Positions 11,705 through 20,863 of a stretch of DNA of 64,000 nucleotides are shown here, in pieces; the first letter of the stretch is position 1, and the number at the start of each line of letters is the position of its first letter. The notes beneath the pieces were generated by a model. That model was not told the origin of the DNA, did no database searches, and saw only the letters and a program-made list of their open reading frames with translations. Source of the DNA: JBBRTJ01 sp038244535 (GTDB taxonomy: Bacteria; Actinomycetota; Acidimicrobiia; Acidimicrobiales; Ilumatobacteraceae). Both the position numbers and the translations under genes were made by a program. The stretch lies in assembly GCA_038244535.1 (NCBI GenBank), contig JBBRTJ010000001.1:1-64000 (forward strand). The letters run 5' to 3'.

Positions 11705-12727
11705 TCAGGCCATCAGGGTCTGGTCGAGCTCGGCGAGCTCGCGCAGCGACACCAGCGAGCGAGCGCCGACGTGGCTGATGACCTCGGCCGCAGCCAACGA
11801 CGCGAGCCGGCCACACTCGGCAGGGCCGTACCCGTGGGTCCACCCGTAGAGGAACCCCGCCGCGTACAGGTCACCGGCACCGCTGGTGTCGAGCACCTGC
11901 TTGACCGGCTCGGCGTGCACCCGGACCCGCCGGCCCTCGCTCACCACGACCGAACCCTGTGCGCCCAAGGTGATGGCCGCCACCTCGCAGTGCCGCGCCA
12001 CCTCGTCGAGGGCCTCGTCGAGGGTGTCGCTCGGGAACAGCGTCATCAGCTCGAGCTCGTTGGCGAACAGGATGTCGACGTCTCGGGCGACGAGGTCGAG
12101 GAACGCCTCGTGGTGGCGCACCACGCAGAACGTGTCGGACAGCGTGAGCGACACCTTGCCGCCGGCTCCGTGCGCCACCACCGCGGCCTTGCGGTAAGCG
12201 GCCATCGCCTCGGGCCGGTCCCACAGGTACCCCTCGAGGAACACGACCCGGCCGCTGGCCACCAGGGCCTCGTCGACGTCGTCGGGGCCGAGCAGCTCGC
12301 TCACCCCGAGACAGGTGTTCATCGTGCGCTCGCCATCGGGCGTGACCACGATGAGGCAGCGGCCCGTGGGGACACCGAGCATCGCCGGGGCGTTCCCGAA
12401 GGCGACGCCCACCGCCCGCAGGTCGTGCCCGAACACCTCGCCGAGCCCGTCGTCGGCGACCTTGCCGACGTAGGCGGCCCGCCCCCCGAACGACGCGATG
12501 CCGGTCATGGTGTTGGCGGCTGATCCACCGCTGAGCTCGACACCCGAGCCCATCGCCTCGTAGAGCTGCAGCGCCCGCTCGGCGTCGATCAGGGTCATGG
12601 CCGCCTTGACGAGGCTGTGGTCGGCGAGGAACTCGTCGTCGCCATGGGTGATGACGTCGACGAGCGCGTTGCCGATGCCAACGACATCGAAAGCAAACGC
12701 CCCGTCAGGGGTAGGGGTCCGAGCCAC
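11705..12727 (-). CDS. PfkB-family carbohydrate/nucleoside kinase (adenosine-kinase-like)
   Basis: ATP-dependent sugar or nucleoside kinase. The reading frame runs on far upstream, but recognisable sequence begins at FDVVGIGNALVDVI, so I place the start at GTG 12727 (340 aa), 8 nt after a TACCCT hexamer. Motifs: GGSAANTMTG (the first PfkB signature) and DTSGAGDLYAAGFLYG with the catalytic Asp. The layout (GIGNALVD, NTCLGVS, FANELELMTLF) resembles the adenosine kinase/YeiC group found in many bacteria, but the substrate is not determined. It is convergent with the oxygenase gene and divergent from the M1 aminopeptidase gene. Confidence 0.92.
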   Translation of the reverse strand: MARTPTPDGAFAFDVVGIGNALVDVITHGDDEFLADHSLVKAAMTLIDAERALQLYEAMGSGVELSGGSAANTMTGIASFGGRAAYVGKVADDGLGEVFGHDLRAVGVAFGNAPAMLGVPTGRCLIVVTPDGERTMNTCLGVSELLGPDDVDEALVASGRVVFLEGYLWDRPEAMAAYRKAAVVAHGAGGKVSLTLSDTFCVVRHHEAFLDLVARDVDILFANELELMTLFPSDTLDEALDEVARHCEVAAITLGAQGSVVVSEGRRVRVHAEPVKQVLDTSGAGDLYAAGFLYGWTHGYGPAECGRLASLAAAEVISHVGARSLVSLRELAELDQTLMA

Positions 12728-12735
12728 GGCGGTCG

Positions 12736-12741
12736 AGGGTA
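12736..12741 (-). promoter_or_regulatory. -10 hexamer TACCCT for the PfkB kinase gene
   Basis: TACCCT lies 8 nt before the GTG at 12727 and helps decide that start. Confidence 0.45.
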
Positions 12742-12788
12742 GCCCCACCGCCCCTTCGGGCCGAGGCGGGGCCTTCGATGGTGCTCGG

Positions 12789-12794
12789 TAGCCT
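12789..12794 (+). promoter_or_regulatory. -10 hexamer TAGCCT for the M1 aminopeptidase gene
   Basis: TAGCCT lies 8 nt before the GTG at 12803. Confidence 0.45.
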
Positions 12795-12802
12795 CCTTCG
12801 TC

Positions 12803-15376
12803 GTGACCGACAACCCGTACCGCCTGCCTCGTCACGCGCTCCCGCGCCGGTACGAGGTCGCACTGGCCCCCGACCTGGCCGCCGCTTCTTTCACCGGCAC
12901 GGCCACGATCACCCTCGACGTGGTCGAGGCCACCGCTGAACTGGTGTGCAACGCGGCCGAGCTCGACATCCTCGACGCCGCGGTCCTCGACCCAGATGGC
13001 ACTGGCCGGCCGGTCGGCTTCCACCTCGACGCCCAGACCGAGCGGCTGCACCTCGATCTCGGGCAGGTCGTCGGCCCCGGACCGATGACCGTTCGCCTCG
13101 ACTTCGCCGGCACGCTCAACGACAAGCTGCGCGGGTTCTACCGCTCGACCTACACCGGTGCCGACGGCGCCGCCCACACGATCGCCACCACCCAGATGCA
13201 GGCCACCGACTGCCGGCGGGCGTTCCCATGCTGGGACGAACCCGACTTCAAGGCCGTGTTCGCCATCTCCCTTGTCGTTGACGAGGGCCTCACCGCCATC
13301 TCCAACGGGCCCGAGATGGCCCGGACGCCCGCCGGCGAGGGCCAGGTGCGCGTCGCCTTCGCCGACACCATCGCCATGAGCACGTACCTCGTCGCCTTCG
13401 TCGTCGGCGAGCTCGAGACCACCGAACCCGTCGATGTCGGTAGCGTCCCGCTGCGCATCGTCCACCTCCCGGGCAAGGGCCACCTGACCGCCTTCGCCCA
13501 GGCTGCCGGGGCGTTCGCGCTGGCGTGGTTCCAGGACTACTACGGCATCGCCTACCCAGCCGAAAAGGTTGATCTCGTCGCCATCCCCGACTTCGCCATG
13601 GGGGCGATGGAGAACCTCGGGTGCATCACGTTCCGGGAGGCACTGCTCCTGGTCGAGCCGGGCGCGGCGACGATGGCCGAGGAGCAGGTCGTCGCCGACG
13701 TGATCGCGCACGAGCTCGCCCACATGTGGTTCGGCGACCTCGTGACGATGCGGTGGTGGAACGGGATCTGGTTGAACGAGGCCTTCGCCACGTTCATGGA
13801 GGTCGCCGCCTGCGACGCCTTCCGCCCCGACTGGAAGCGGTGGGTCAGCTTCGGGCTCGAGCGCACGGCCGCGTTCGAGGTGGACGCCCTGCGCTCCACC
13901 CGTCCCGTCGAGTTCGAGGTGCGCAGCCCGGCCGACGCCGAGGGCATGTTCGACGTGCTCACCTACGAAAAGGGCGGCGCGCTGCTGCGCATGTTGCAGC
14001 AGTACCTCGGCGAAGAGGCCTTCCGCGCCGGCATCGGCCTGTACCTGCGGACCCACCGCTACGGCAACACCGAGACCTCTGACCTGTGGGATGCCCTCGA
14101 GAAGGCGACCGGCGAGCCGGTGCGCCGCATCATGGACACCTGGATCTGGCAGGGCGGGTTCCCGGTGATCGACGTGAGCCTCGACGGTGACTCACTCGTG
14201 CTGTCCCAGCGTCGCTTCCTGTTCGCCGGGGCGGGCGGCGAGGGCAGCGACGACGGACACGCTGACGACGACTCGACCCGATGGGCGATCCCCATACAGC
14301 TGCGCCAGCCAGGCGTGGCGGGCAGCGAGTTCAGGGTGCTCCTCGACGGCGACGAGGCCCGGGTCGAGCTGGCCGACGCCAGCGCCGCGGTTGTCGTGAA
14401 CTCGGGCGGCAACGGCTTCTACCGGGTCCACTACACCGCCGAGCTCGTGGGCCGGCTCGATGGCCACGCCCTCGCCGACATGGACGTGGTCGAGCGCTAC
14501 GGCCTCGTCGACGACGCGTGGGCCGCGGTCGTCGCCGGGGTCGGCGACGCGGCGGACTTCTGCGCGCTGGCACGATCGTTCGCCGACGAGCGTGAGCTCG
14601 CGGTGTGGCAGGTGGTGCTCGCCGGCCTGCGGTGGTGCGGCCGCTTCGTCGACGGCGCGGCCCAGGCCTCGTTCCAGGGGTTCGTGCGGGCCTTGGTCGC
14701 CCCGTCGCTCCACCGCCTGGGCTGGGAGCGGCAGCCCGACGACGACGACCTCACCAACGCGCTGCGGGCCCTGCTCGTTCGCACGCTCGGCGTCCTCGGG
14801 GCCGATCCCGACACCCAGCGGCGAGCGCGGGCGACTCACGACCAGGCGGTCGTGGATCCTCACTCGGTTGATCCCTCCGTGGCCGCCGCCGCACTCGGCG
14901 TGGTGGCCGCATTCGGTTCCGATGCCGACTACGACGCCTGCCTCGCCGGCTTCCGCACCGGGGCCACGCCCCAGGAGCAGCTGCGCTACCTCTACGCCCT
15001 TGCCGAGTTCCCCGATGCGTCGCAGGTGGCGCGCACGCTCGACTTTGCGCTGTCAGCTGAGGTCCGGGTGCAGAACGCGCCGTTCCTGATCCAGCGGTGC
15101 CTCACCCATCGGGACCACGGCGGGCAGGCGTGGCGCTTCGTGCGCGAGCACTGGTCCGAGGCCAACGCTCGCTTCCCGGACAGCTCCATCGTCCGCATGG
15201 TCGACGGGGTGAAGTGGCTGACCGAGCCCGCCCAACAGGCCGACGTGAGCGCGTTCTTTGCCGAGCACCCGATCCCCCAGGCCACCAAGACCCTCGAGCA
15301 GATCCTCGAGCGGCAGCGGATCAACACCGCGCTGCGAGCGCGGGCAACCGAGCCCCTCGCCGCTGCCTTCGACTGA
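12803..15376 (+). CDS. M1-family zinc aminopeptidase (PepN type)
   Basis: Cytosolic metallo-aminopeptidase that trims N-terminal residues. The 857-aa protein has the four-domain M1 layout. An N-terminal beta domain is followed by the exopeptidase motif GAMENLGCITFRE near residue 263, then the zinc site HELAHMWFGDLVTMRWW with the third ligand Glu in LNEAFATFME, about 18 residues on. The C-terminal 330 residues are a helical ERAP1_C-like region. There is no signal peptide. The GTG start follows a TAGCCT hexamer. The metallophosphoesterase gene starts 12 bp after the stop, so the two are probably co-transcribed. Confidence 0.96.
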   Translation: MTDNPYRLPRHALPRRYEVALAPDLAAASFTGTATITLDVVEATAELVCNAAELDILDAAVLDPDGTGRPVGFHLDAQTERLHLDLGQVVGPGPMTVRLDFAGTLNDKLRGFYRSTYTGADGAAHTIATTQMQATDCRRAFPCWDEPDFKAVFAISLVVDEGLTAISNGPEMARTPAGEGQVRVAFADTIAMSTYLVAFVVGELETTEPVDVGSVPLRIVHLPGKGHLTAFAQAAGAFALAWFQDYYGIAYPAEKVDLVAIPDFAMGAMENLGCITFREALLLVEPGAATMAEEQVVADVIAHELAHMWFGDLVTMRWWNGIWLNEAFATFMEVAACDAFRPDWKRWVSFGLERTAAFEVDALRSTRPVEFEVRSPADAEGMFDVLTYEKGGALLRMLQQYLGEEAFRAGIGLYLRTHRYGNTETSDLWDALEKATGEPVRRIMDTWIWQGGFPVIDVSLDGDSLVLSQRRFLFAGAGGEGSDDGHADDDSTRWAIPIQLRQPGVAGSEFRVLLDGDEARVELADASAAVVVNSGGNGFYRVHYTAELVGRLDGHALADMDVVERYGLVDDAWAAVVAGVGDAADFCALARSFADERELAVWQVVLAGLRWCGRFVDGAAQASFQGFVRALVAPSLHRLGWERQPDDDDLTNALRALLVRTLGVLGADPDTQRRARATHDQAVVDPHSVDPSVAAAALGVVAAFGSDADYDACLAGFRTGATPQEQLRYLYALAEFPDASQVARTLDFALSAEVRVQNAPFLIQRCLTHRDHGGQAWRFVREHWSEANARFPDSSIVRMVDGVKWLTEPAQQADVSAFFAEHPIPQATKTLEQILERQRINTALRARATEPLAAAFD

Positions 15377-15388
15377 CCTCGCCGTCGC

Positions 15389-16525
15389 ATGCGCCACGTC
15401 GAGCTCTTCGCGGTGAGCACCGACGAGGTGCAGGTCTGCTGGCGCGGTGCGTCAGTCGTTGCCGACACGACACTCGAGCTGCGGTCGGCTGGCGACGGCC
15501 GCGTCCTCGACGCCATCGAGGTCGGGGCCGGCACCGACTCAGGCTCGCACTGGTTCTCGGCGGGCCGGCCGGCCCCGGCCGACCGTCGCATCGCGGTCAC
15601 CATCGACGGTGCACTCGTGGCCGCGTCCGAACTGCTTCCTGCGTTCGCGCCCGCGCCACGTTCCAAGGTGGCCACGATCTCTGACCTCCACGTCGGCGAG
15701 ACGGGGTTCGGGCGCTGGCCCCGCCTGCACAGCAACCGCGACCCCGCTCAGGCCCATCCGGTCTTCTGCGTGCGGGCTGCGCTGGCCGAGATCGAGTGCT
15801 GGGGGCCTGATCTGCTCGTCGTCAAGGGCGATCTCGCCCACGACAACCGACGCGAGGAGTACGAGCTCGTTGCCCCGCTCTTGGCCGCGATGAGCTGCCG
15901 GGTGATCGTGCAGCCGGGCAACCACGACGGCGGCAACCACCGTCACGGCGGTGACATGGCCGGTGTGCTGCACCGCCACGGCGTCGAGGTGATCGACGGT
16001 CTCGCCGTCATCGACCTGCCGGGCATGCGGGTCATCGTGGCCGACACCATGGGTGGCGGGTTCGAACGCGGGGTCGTTGACGACGCTCGGCGCAGGGCCA
16101 TCGGCGACGCCGTCGCTGACGCTCCCCCATCGGGCGCCGCGCTCGTCACGCTGCACCACCACCTCCAACCTCGGAGGCTGCCGACCTTCGTCCCCCTCGG
16201 CATCCCGCACGGCACAGCCGTCGACCTGCTCGACACGATCTCGGACCTGCATCCGCTCACGCTGATCACGAGCGGGCACACGCACCGCCACCGGGCTCGC
16301 GACCACGGCCGGACCACCGTCACCGAGGTCGGCTCGGTCAAGGACTTCCCCGGCACCTGGGCCGCCTACGAGACGAACGGCATCCAGCTCACCCAGGTCG
16401 TGCGGCGCATCGGGGATCCCGAGGTGCTGGCCTGGACCGACCGGTGCCGGGTGATGTGCGCCACCGTGTGGGGCCGGTGGGCACCCGGTCGCCTCGACGA
16501 CCGGTGCCTGTCGCGTTCGATCTGA
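15389..16525 (+). CDS. Calcineurin-like metallophosphoesterase
   Basis: Dinuclear-metal phosphohydrolase of unknown substrate. The first 95 residues look like a small beta-sandwich (fibronectin/Ig-like) with no signal peptide. The catalytic domain follows with all five blocks in order: SDLHVGE (near 98), GDLAHDN (near 148), GNHDGG (near 177), a histidine-rich TLHHHLQPRR, and GHTHRHR (near 295). It starts 12 bp after the M1 aminopeptidase gene. Its stop codon lies inside a long hairpin shared with the convergent YhhN gene. Confidence 0.9.
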   Translation: MRHVELFAVSTDEVQVCWRGASVVADTTLELRSAGDGRVLDAIEVGAGTDSGSHWFSAGRPAPADRRIAVTIDGALVAASELLPAFAPAPRSKVATISDLHVGETGFGRWPRLHSNRDPAQAHPVFCVRAALAEIECWGPDLLVVKGDLAHDNRREEYELVAPLLAAMSCRVIVQPGNHDGGNHRHGGDMAGVLHRHGVEVIDGLAVIDLPGMRVIVADTMGGGFERGVVDDARRRAIGDAVADAPPSGAALVTLHHHLQPRRLPTFVPLGIPHGTAVDLLDTISDLHPLTLITSGHTHRHRARDHGRTTVTEVGSVKDFPGTWAAYETNGIQLTQVVRRIGDPEVLAWTDRCRVMCATVWGRWAPGRLDDRCLSRSI

Positions 16526-16554
16526 CCCTGGTCCCTGAGGTGGACCTCGGTCAG
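16522..16554. terminator. Bidirectional hairpin terminator between convergent genes
   Basis: CTGACC-ct-GGTCC, loop ctgaggt, GGACC-tc-GGTCAG: an 11-bp stem with one symmetric 2-nt internal loop. It spans the stop codons of both the metallophosphoesterase and YhhN genes and can work in both directions. No long T-run follows, which is usual in high-GC genomes. Confidence 0.6.
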
Positions 16555-17189
16555 CCGAAGAGCGAGAACGCGAGTCCGAACAACGCGAGGTGGTAGGTGA
16601 TCATGATCGCCACCTCGGCCCTGGCGAAGGGCTGCACGAAGCGGTTGACGGCGAGCAGCGTGTCCGAGGCGAAGAAGACCGCCGCTCCGGCGATGCCCCA
16701 CCACACGCCGTGACTGAAGGCGGCGACGACCATGGCCGAGATCACGAGCAGGTACATCGACACAGGAAGGCCGAGTTGGGGCGAGCCGGTGAACACGCTG
16801 CGCAGGATCCGGCGACCGACGATGAGGATGGCCACGGCGACCACGAGGATGCCGACGTTGGCCAACGCAACGTTCGGATGGCCCGGCAGCAGGAAGCCGA
16901 CGACGAAGGCGATGTGCCCGATCAGGAACGCGCCCAGGCCGACGACGAACAGGTCAGCGGGGAGCATGAGCGCGATGTCACCGATGAGGCAGAACGACAG
17001 GCCGATCACGAACGCCGTTCGCATCGAGGTCGACGTCGGATCGACCGCCAACGCGACCCCGAGGATCAGCGCCGTCACCGTGGGCTTGGTGATCCACTCG
17101 ACGACCTGGCGATGTGCCGTCCGCGACCACCAGTTCGCCAGCGCGAAGGGCACTGCGAGCCCACACAGCAGCCACGCCGTCTCTGTCAT
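16551..17189 (-). CDS. YhhN-family membrane protein (lysoplasmalogenase-like)
   Basis: Integral membrane protein of the YhhN/TMEM86 family, whose characterised members hydrolyse the vinyl-ether bond of lysoplasmalogens. The 212-aa protein has about eight hydrophobic segments. Family motifs: the N-terminal TKP, GLSFCLIGDIALML, GAFLIGHIAFV, AAVFFASDTLLAVNRF and ITYHLALFGLAFS. Its ATG overlaps the stop of the acyl-CoA ligase gene (ATGA), so translation is coupled. Together with the ligase and an APH-like kinase it forms a three-gene operon, possibly in lipid turnover. Enzyme activity is inferred from the family only. Confidence 0.85.
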   Translation of the reverse strand: MTETAWLLCGLAVPFALANWWSRTAHRQVVEWITKPTVTALILGVALAVDPTSTSMRTAFVIGLSFCLIGDIALMLPADLFVVGLGAFLIGHIAFVVGFLLPGHPNVALANVGILVVAVAILIVGRRILRSVFTGSPQLGLPVSMYLLVISAMVVAAFSHGVWWGIAGAAVFFASDTLLAVNRFVQPFARAEVAIMITYHLALFGLAFSLFG

Positions 17190-18766
17190 CGTCGTTCGCC
17201 TTCCCCCGCCACTGTGGTGCGACCCGCCTCGGACTCTGACGCCGGAGCGTAGGGCTCGGCGTCAGCGCCTGCCGAGATCGTTTCCGCCCAGTTCCGGCGC
17301 AGCACCTCCTTCTCGACCTTGCCGAGGGCGTTGCGCGGCAGCTCGGTGACGACCACGACCTGCTTGGGGACCTGGAACCCGGCGAGGCGGACCCGGGCGG
17401 CCTCGCGCACCTCGGCATCGTTGACGGCCTCACCGATCGAGGCCACGACGACAGCGACGACCCGCTCGCCGAAGTCATCGTCGGGGACACCGATCACGGC
17501 CGACTCGGCGACGCCGGGCAGCGAGTCGAGCACTGCCTCGACCTCGCTCGGGTACACGTTGAGGCCGCCGGTGATGATCAGGTCCTTCGATCGACCCACG
17601 ATCGTCAGGTAGCCGTCGGCGTCAAACGTGCCGAGGTCACCGGTGCGGAACCAGCCGTCCGCGGTGAACTCGGTGGCGGACAGCTCAGGCCGGCGCCAGT
17701 AGCCAGCGAACACGTTCGGACCCCGCACCTCGATGCCGCCGACTTCACCGGCCGCGACCGGACCTCCGGCGGGATCGGCGATGCGCACCTCGACACCGGG
17801 GAGTGGCAACCCCACCGTCCCTGGGCGTCGGTCACCGTCGAGGGGGTTCGAGGTGTTGATCAGCGTCTCGCTCATCCCGTAGCGCTCGAGCACGACGTGA
17901 CCGGTGCGGAGGCGAAGCTTCTTGTGCGTCGAGGCGAGCAGCGGCGCCGACCCTGACACGAACAGGCGGATCGAACGGCATGCGTCAGCGTCGAAGCGGG
18001 GATCGGCGAGCAGGCGCGTGTAGTGGGTCGGGACGCCCATCATCACCGTTGTCTGCGGCAGGGCCCCCAGCACCGCGTCAACGTCGAAGGCGGGCAGCAG
18101 GACCATCGCGGTGCCGTTGCGCAGCACGCAGTGCACCGCAACGAACAACCCGTGCACGTGGAACAAGGGCAGCACGTGCAGCAGCACGTCGTGGGGCCCG
18201 AACCCCCATGCGGCGTGCAGCGCGTTGGCGTTGGCCACGAGGTTGGCGTGGCTCAGCAGCGCGCCCTTCGGACGACCGGTCGTGCCGCTCGTGTAGACGA
18301 TCGCGGCCAGATCGTCGGGCTGGGCTTCGTGGTCATCCTCGCGCCGCGGGCCAGCACCGGCCAGCGCCGCCAGCGATCCTCGACCGTCACCGTCGAGCGT
18401 CAGCACCCGGCAGGCAACGGGGAGGGACGACCGCCGAGGATCGACGACGACCAGCGCAGGTTCGGCGTCGCTGACGAGGTGGCCCACCTCGACCTCGGTG
18501 TATGCCGTGTTCAGCGGGATGAACACCGCGCCGGCGCGAACGCAGGCCAGGTGCAGCAGCAGGAAGCTCGGCGACTTGTCGAGCTGCACCACCACCCGAT
18601 CGCCTGGCCGCACGTCGGCGGCCCGCAGGGCGGCGACAAGGCGACCGGCCCCGTCCCAGGCATCGCCGTAGGTGAACGTGGGCCCACCAGGCACGGTGAC
18701 GAACGGGCCTGCCGGGTTGCGGTCGAGCCCGATGCGGATGAGGTCGAGCAAGGTGCGCGGCGCCAT
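17186..18766 (-). CDS. Acyl-CoA ligase of the AMP-binding superfamily (MatB-like)
   Basis: Activates a carboxylic acid to an acyl-adenylate and then the CoA thioester. From ATG 18766 it has 526 aa; the frame opens earlier but homology begins at MAPRTLLDLIRIG. Motifs: AMP-binding loop VYTSGTTGRPKG (about 160), ERYGMSETL, GPNVFAGYW, DGWFRTGDLG, and the C-terminal catalytic Lys region LPRNALGKVEK. The overall pattern is closest to malonyl-CoA ligases (MatB) and short/medium-chain ligases. 4-coumarate ligase is an alternative I cannot exclude. It starts 4 bp after the APH-like gene and overlaps the YhhN gene by ATGA. Confidence 0.9.
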   Translation of the reverse strand: MAPRTLLDLIRIGLDRNPAGPFVTVPGGPTFTYGDAWDGAGRLVAALRAADVRPGDRVVVQLDKSPSFLLLHLACVRAGAVFIPLNTAYTEVEVGHLVSDAEPALVVVDPRRSSLPVACRVLTLDGDGRGSLAALAGAGPRREDDHEAQPDDLAAIVYTSGTTGRPKGALLSHANLVANANALHAAWGFGPHDVLLHVLPLFHVHGLFVAVHCVLRNGTAMVLLPAFDVDAVLGALPQTTVMMGVPTHYTRLLADPRFDADACRSIRLFVSGSAPLLASTHKKLRLRTGHVVLERYGMSETLINTSNPLDGDRRPGTVGLPLPGVEVRIADPAGGPVAAGEVGGIEVRGPNVFAGYWRRPELSATEFTADGWFRTGDLGTFDADGYLTIVGRSKDLIITGGLNVYPSEVEAVLDSLPGVAESAVIGVPDDDFGERVVAVVVASIGEAVNDAEVREAARVRLAGFQVPKQVVVVTELPRNALGKVEKEVLRRNWAETISAGADAEPYAPASESEAGRTTVAGEGERR

Positions 18767-18770
18767 GGGC

Positions 18771-19790
18771 TCAACGATCGTCGACGAGGCGGCGGGCCTC
18801 GGCCACGAGGGCGATGGCCACGCGCAGGACGCTACCCCGAGCGGCGAACAGCCGATCGACGTCGACGGGCGGGCCGTAGGCCGGATCGGCGAGGTGCGTG
18901 GCGTGCTCGAGCAGCGCGGGCGCAAGCCACTCGTACCTGACTGCAGCCGCGCACATCGCCAGCCGAACGACGCGCTCGTCGCCGGGCCAACCGACGGCGC
19001 GCAACCCCGCGAGGTACCGACGGTGCACGGTCTCGTCCAGCTCGGCCAGGCGGTCGATCGGCCAGGCGGCATCCAGACCGGCGTCGAGGAGCAGGTTGCT
19101 CGGATCCTCGCCGAGGGCGCCGACGCCCGTCAGCGCCCAGTCGATGAAGACCACGTCGCCGGTCGGACGACGGATGACGTTGCGGATCGACGCGTCGAGG
19201 TGAGCGACGGCCTGAGGGAACCGGGCCGCCACCGCGCACCACTGCTCGAGCTCGGCGGTCATTCGGCAGAGGTCGGGGCGCAGCGCACCGAGGTGCTCGG
19301 CCACCACCGGCACGGCCCAGAGAGCGTCGTCATCGAGCAGTGAGCGCCGGAACGGCTTCGAACGCGGATAGGCGCACAGGACGTCGCGGCTGAGCCAGGC
19401 GTCGACGGCCCGGGGCTGGGGTGCCCCCTGGCTCCATCCCAACGCCTCGGCGGCAGCCCCGAGGTCGTCGAGGGTGAGCGCGCCGCCGGTGCGCCCAGCG
19501 ACGTCCTCCAACTTGAGCTCGATGCCCTTTCGCTCCGAGCCCACGATGTCGAGCACCTCGGGCGCGCCGAGGCCGAGGCGGCGGGGGAGGTCGGAGCGGT
19601 AGACGAGCGCTTCGCGCTGCCAGTAGTTCCACGCCGTCGGCTCCTCCGACGCGATCCAGTGGTCCGGGACGTCGTGTCGTACGCCGATGGTCTTGTTGAC
19701 GTAGGGCAGGCCGCGGTGCCAGTCCCGCCACACGCCGAGCGTGATCCCGTTCGAACGCTGGTGGACCAGTTCCTCTCGACGCCTGGCCAT
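18771..19790 (-). CDS. Aminoglycoside-phosphotransferase-fold kinase, unknown substrate
   Basis: Small-molecule kinase fold. The diagnostic block is AHLDASIRNVIRRPTGDVVF followed by IDWALTG: the catalytic loop HxDxxxxN and the metal-binding Asp of APH-type kinases. The N-terminal lobe is divergent and does not show a clear P-loop. The protein is 339 aa, soluble, with a C-terminal helical region. It is the first gene of a run with the acyl-CoA ligase (4-bp gap) and YhhN. The substrate is unknown; nothing in the context points to antibiotic resistance. The start at ATG 19790 has no strong ribosome-binding site. Confidence 0.78.
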   Translation of the reverse strand: MARRREELVHQRSNGITLGVWRDWHRGLPYVNKTIGVRHDVPDHWIASEEPTAWNYWQREALVYRSDLPRRLGLGAPEVLDIVGSERKGIELKLEDVAGRTGGALTLDDLGAAAEALGWSQGAPQPRAVDAWLSRDVLCAYPRSKPFRRSLLDDDALWAVPVVAEHLGALRPDLCRMTAELEQWCAVAARFPQAVAHLDASIRNVIRRPTGDVVFIDWALTGVGALGEDPSNLLLDAGLDAAWPIDRLAELDETVHRRYLAGLRAVGWPGDERVVRLAMCAAAVRYEWLAPALLEHATHLADPAYGPPVDVDRLFAARGSVLRVAIALVAEARRLVDDR

Positions 19791-19898
19791 CGCAGACCAC
19801 CGTGCCAGCCAGCACCCCGGCGGTCAACTGCACAGGTGGCGGCGCGACGCCCCCGTGGGCCACACTGCATTGTTGAATCGAGCTCAAGGGGGCTGTCG

Positions 19899-20336
19899 GT
19901 GCCGGATGTGACGGTGGGGTTGGAGCGGGCACGAGCGGTCGCCCCCGACGTCATCGCCACGCTCGAGCAGGCCGATGCGGCCGCCGCTCATGCCATCGAC
20001 CCCGCGCTGCTCACGCTGTGCCGGCGCCGGCTGGCCATGCTGCTCGGAGCCGAGCTGCCGGTGACCAGCGATCCGAAGCTGCTCGCCATCTCGTCTTGGC
20101 CGACCTCGCCGCTGTTCGACGACGTCGACCGGGCGTGCTTGGCCTTCACGGAGCAGTTCGTCATCGACGTGGCCAGTACCACCGATGCCCAGGCCGCCGC
20201 GGTGGAAGCACTCATCGGGCCGGCCGCCTTGTACGGGCTCGCCAACGCTCTCTACGTCGTCGACCAGGTCGAGCGCCTGCAACTGACGCTCGCCGCCGCG
20301 CTGCCCGCGCCCACCAGCCAGGAGGCCCTGTCATGA
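19899..20336 (+). CDS. Carboxymuconolactone decarboxylase-family (AhpD-like) protein 1
   Basis: Small all-helical protein of the AhpD/CMD fold. GTG 19899 is preceded by AAGGGGG at suitable spacing and gives 145 aa. The protein has the fold's helical pattern (LLTLCRRRLAMLLGAE, DDVDRACLAFTEQFVIDV, LANALYVVDQVERLQ) but no CxxC, having only one Cys, so it is probably not redox active by itself. Its stop overlaps the start of a second AhpD-like gene (ATGA), which in turn overlaps a P450 gene. It may therefore be a partner subunit of that second protein. Confidence 0.72.
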   Translation: MPDVTVGLERARAVAPDVIATLEQADAAAAHAIDPALLTLCRRRLAMLLGAELPVTSDPKLLAISSWPTSPLFDDVDRACLAFTEQFVIDVASTTDAQAAAVEALIGPAALYGLANALYVVDQVERLQLTLAAALPAPTSQEALS

Positions 20337-20863
20337 ACCGTGCCGTTCGTCTGACCGCACCCGCCGATGGTCGCCGCCCCGGGGCCGCCTACCAGCCCGA
20401 GCTGAGCCAAGCCCTCAGCGCCTACCAGGAAGCCGTCGTGCGCCTCCGCGCCCTCGACTGGACCACCACCGAGCTGGTGCGGCTGCGCTGCGCTCGCACG
20501 CACGACTGCCGGATCTGCTCGACCCTGCGCCTCGTGCCCGCCCTCGAGGCCGGCGTCGACGAGGCCTTGCTCGACAAGGTCGACTACTACGAGACCAGCG
20601 ACCTCAGTGAGCGCCACAAGGTCGCCCTGCGACTCGCGGATGCCCACCTGACAGGGCCGGCCACGATCACCGAGCAGCTCGCGGCCGATGTGCAGCGGCA
20701 CTTCTCGCCGGCCGAGATCGTCGAGATCCTGACCGACGTGTCGAAGTGGAGCTACCAGAAGGCCATGGTGGCCCTGGGGCTCGACGACGTCCCCGATGGC
20801 ATCACGGTCTTCGACGTCGACGAGGCCGGCAAGGTCAGGTTCGGGGCCGCGGTCGGTTCATGA
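20333..20863 (+). CDS. Carboxymuconolactone decarboxylase-family (AhpD-like) protein 2
   Basis: AhpD-fold protein carrying the redox pair CRIC in THDCRICSTLR, near residue 60, with a Cys four residues before the preceding His. Active AhpD proteins use this CxxC with a nearby His for peroxidase or disulfide chemistry. The 176-aa protein contains SERHKVALRLADAHL and FSPAEIVEILTDVSKWSYQK, typical of the family. It overlaps both neighbours by ATGA, so the three proteins are made together. A role in protecting or supporting the P450 is plausible, but that is inference from gene order. Confidence 0.8.
   Translation: MNRAVRLTAPADGRRPGAAYQPELSQALSAYQEAVVRLRALDWTTTELVRLRCARTHDCRICSTLRLVPALEAGVDEALLDKVDYYETSDLSERHKVALRLADAHLTGPATITEQLAADVQRHFSPAEIVEILTDVSKWSYQKAMVALGLDDVPDGITVFDVDEAGKVRFGAAVGS

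Noticed and set aside
12728..14056. Extended N-terminus of the PfkB kinase gene
   Set aside because: The frame stays open only because it is antisense to the M1 aminopeptidase gene; no kinase-like residues occur before GTG 12727.
17186..18766. 4-coumarate-CoA ligase making the PYP chromophore
   Set aside because: The ligase resembles MatB-type enzymes, is 28 kb from the PYP-like gene, and no tyrosine ammonia-lyase is visible.
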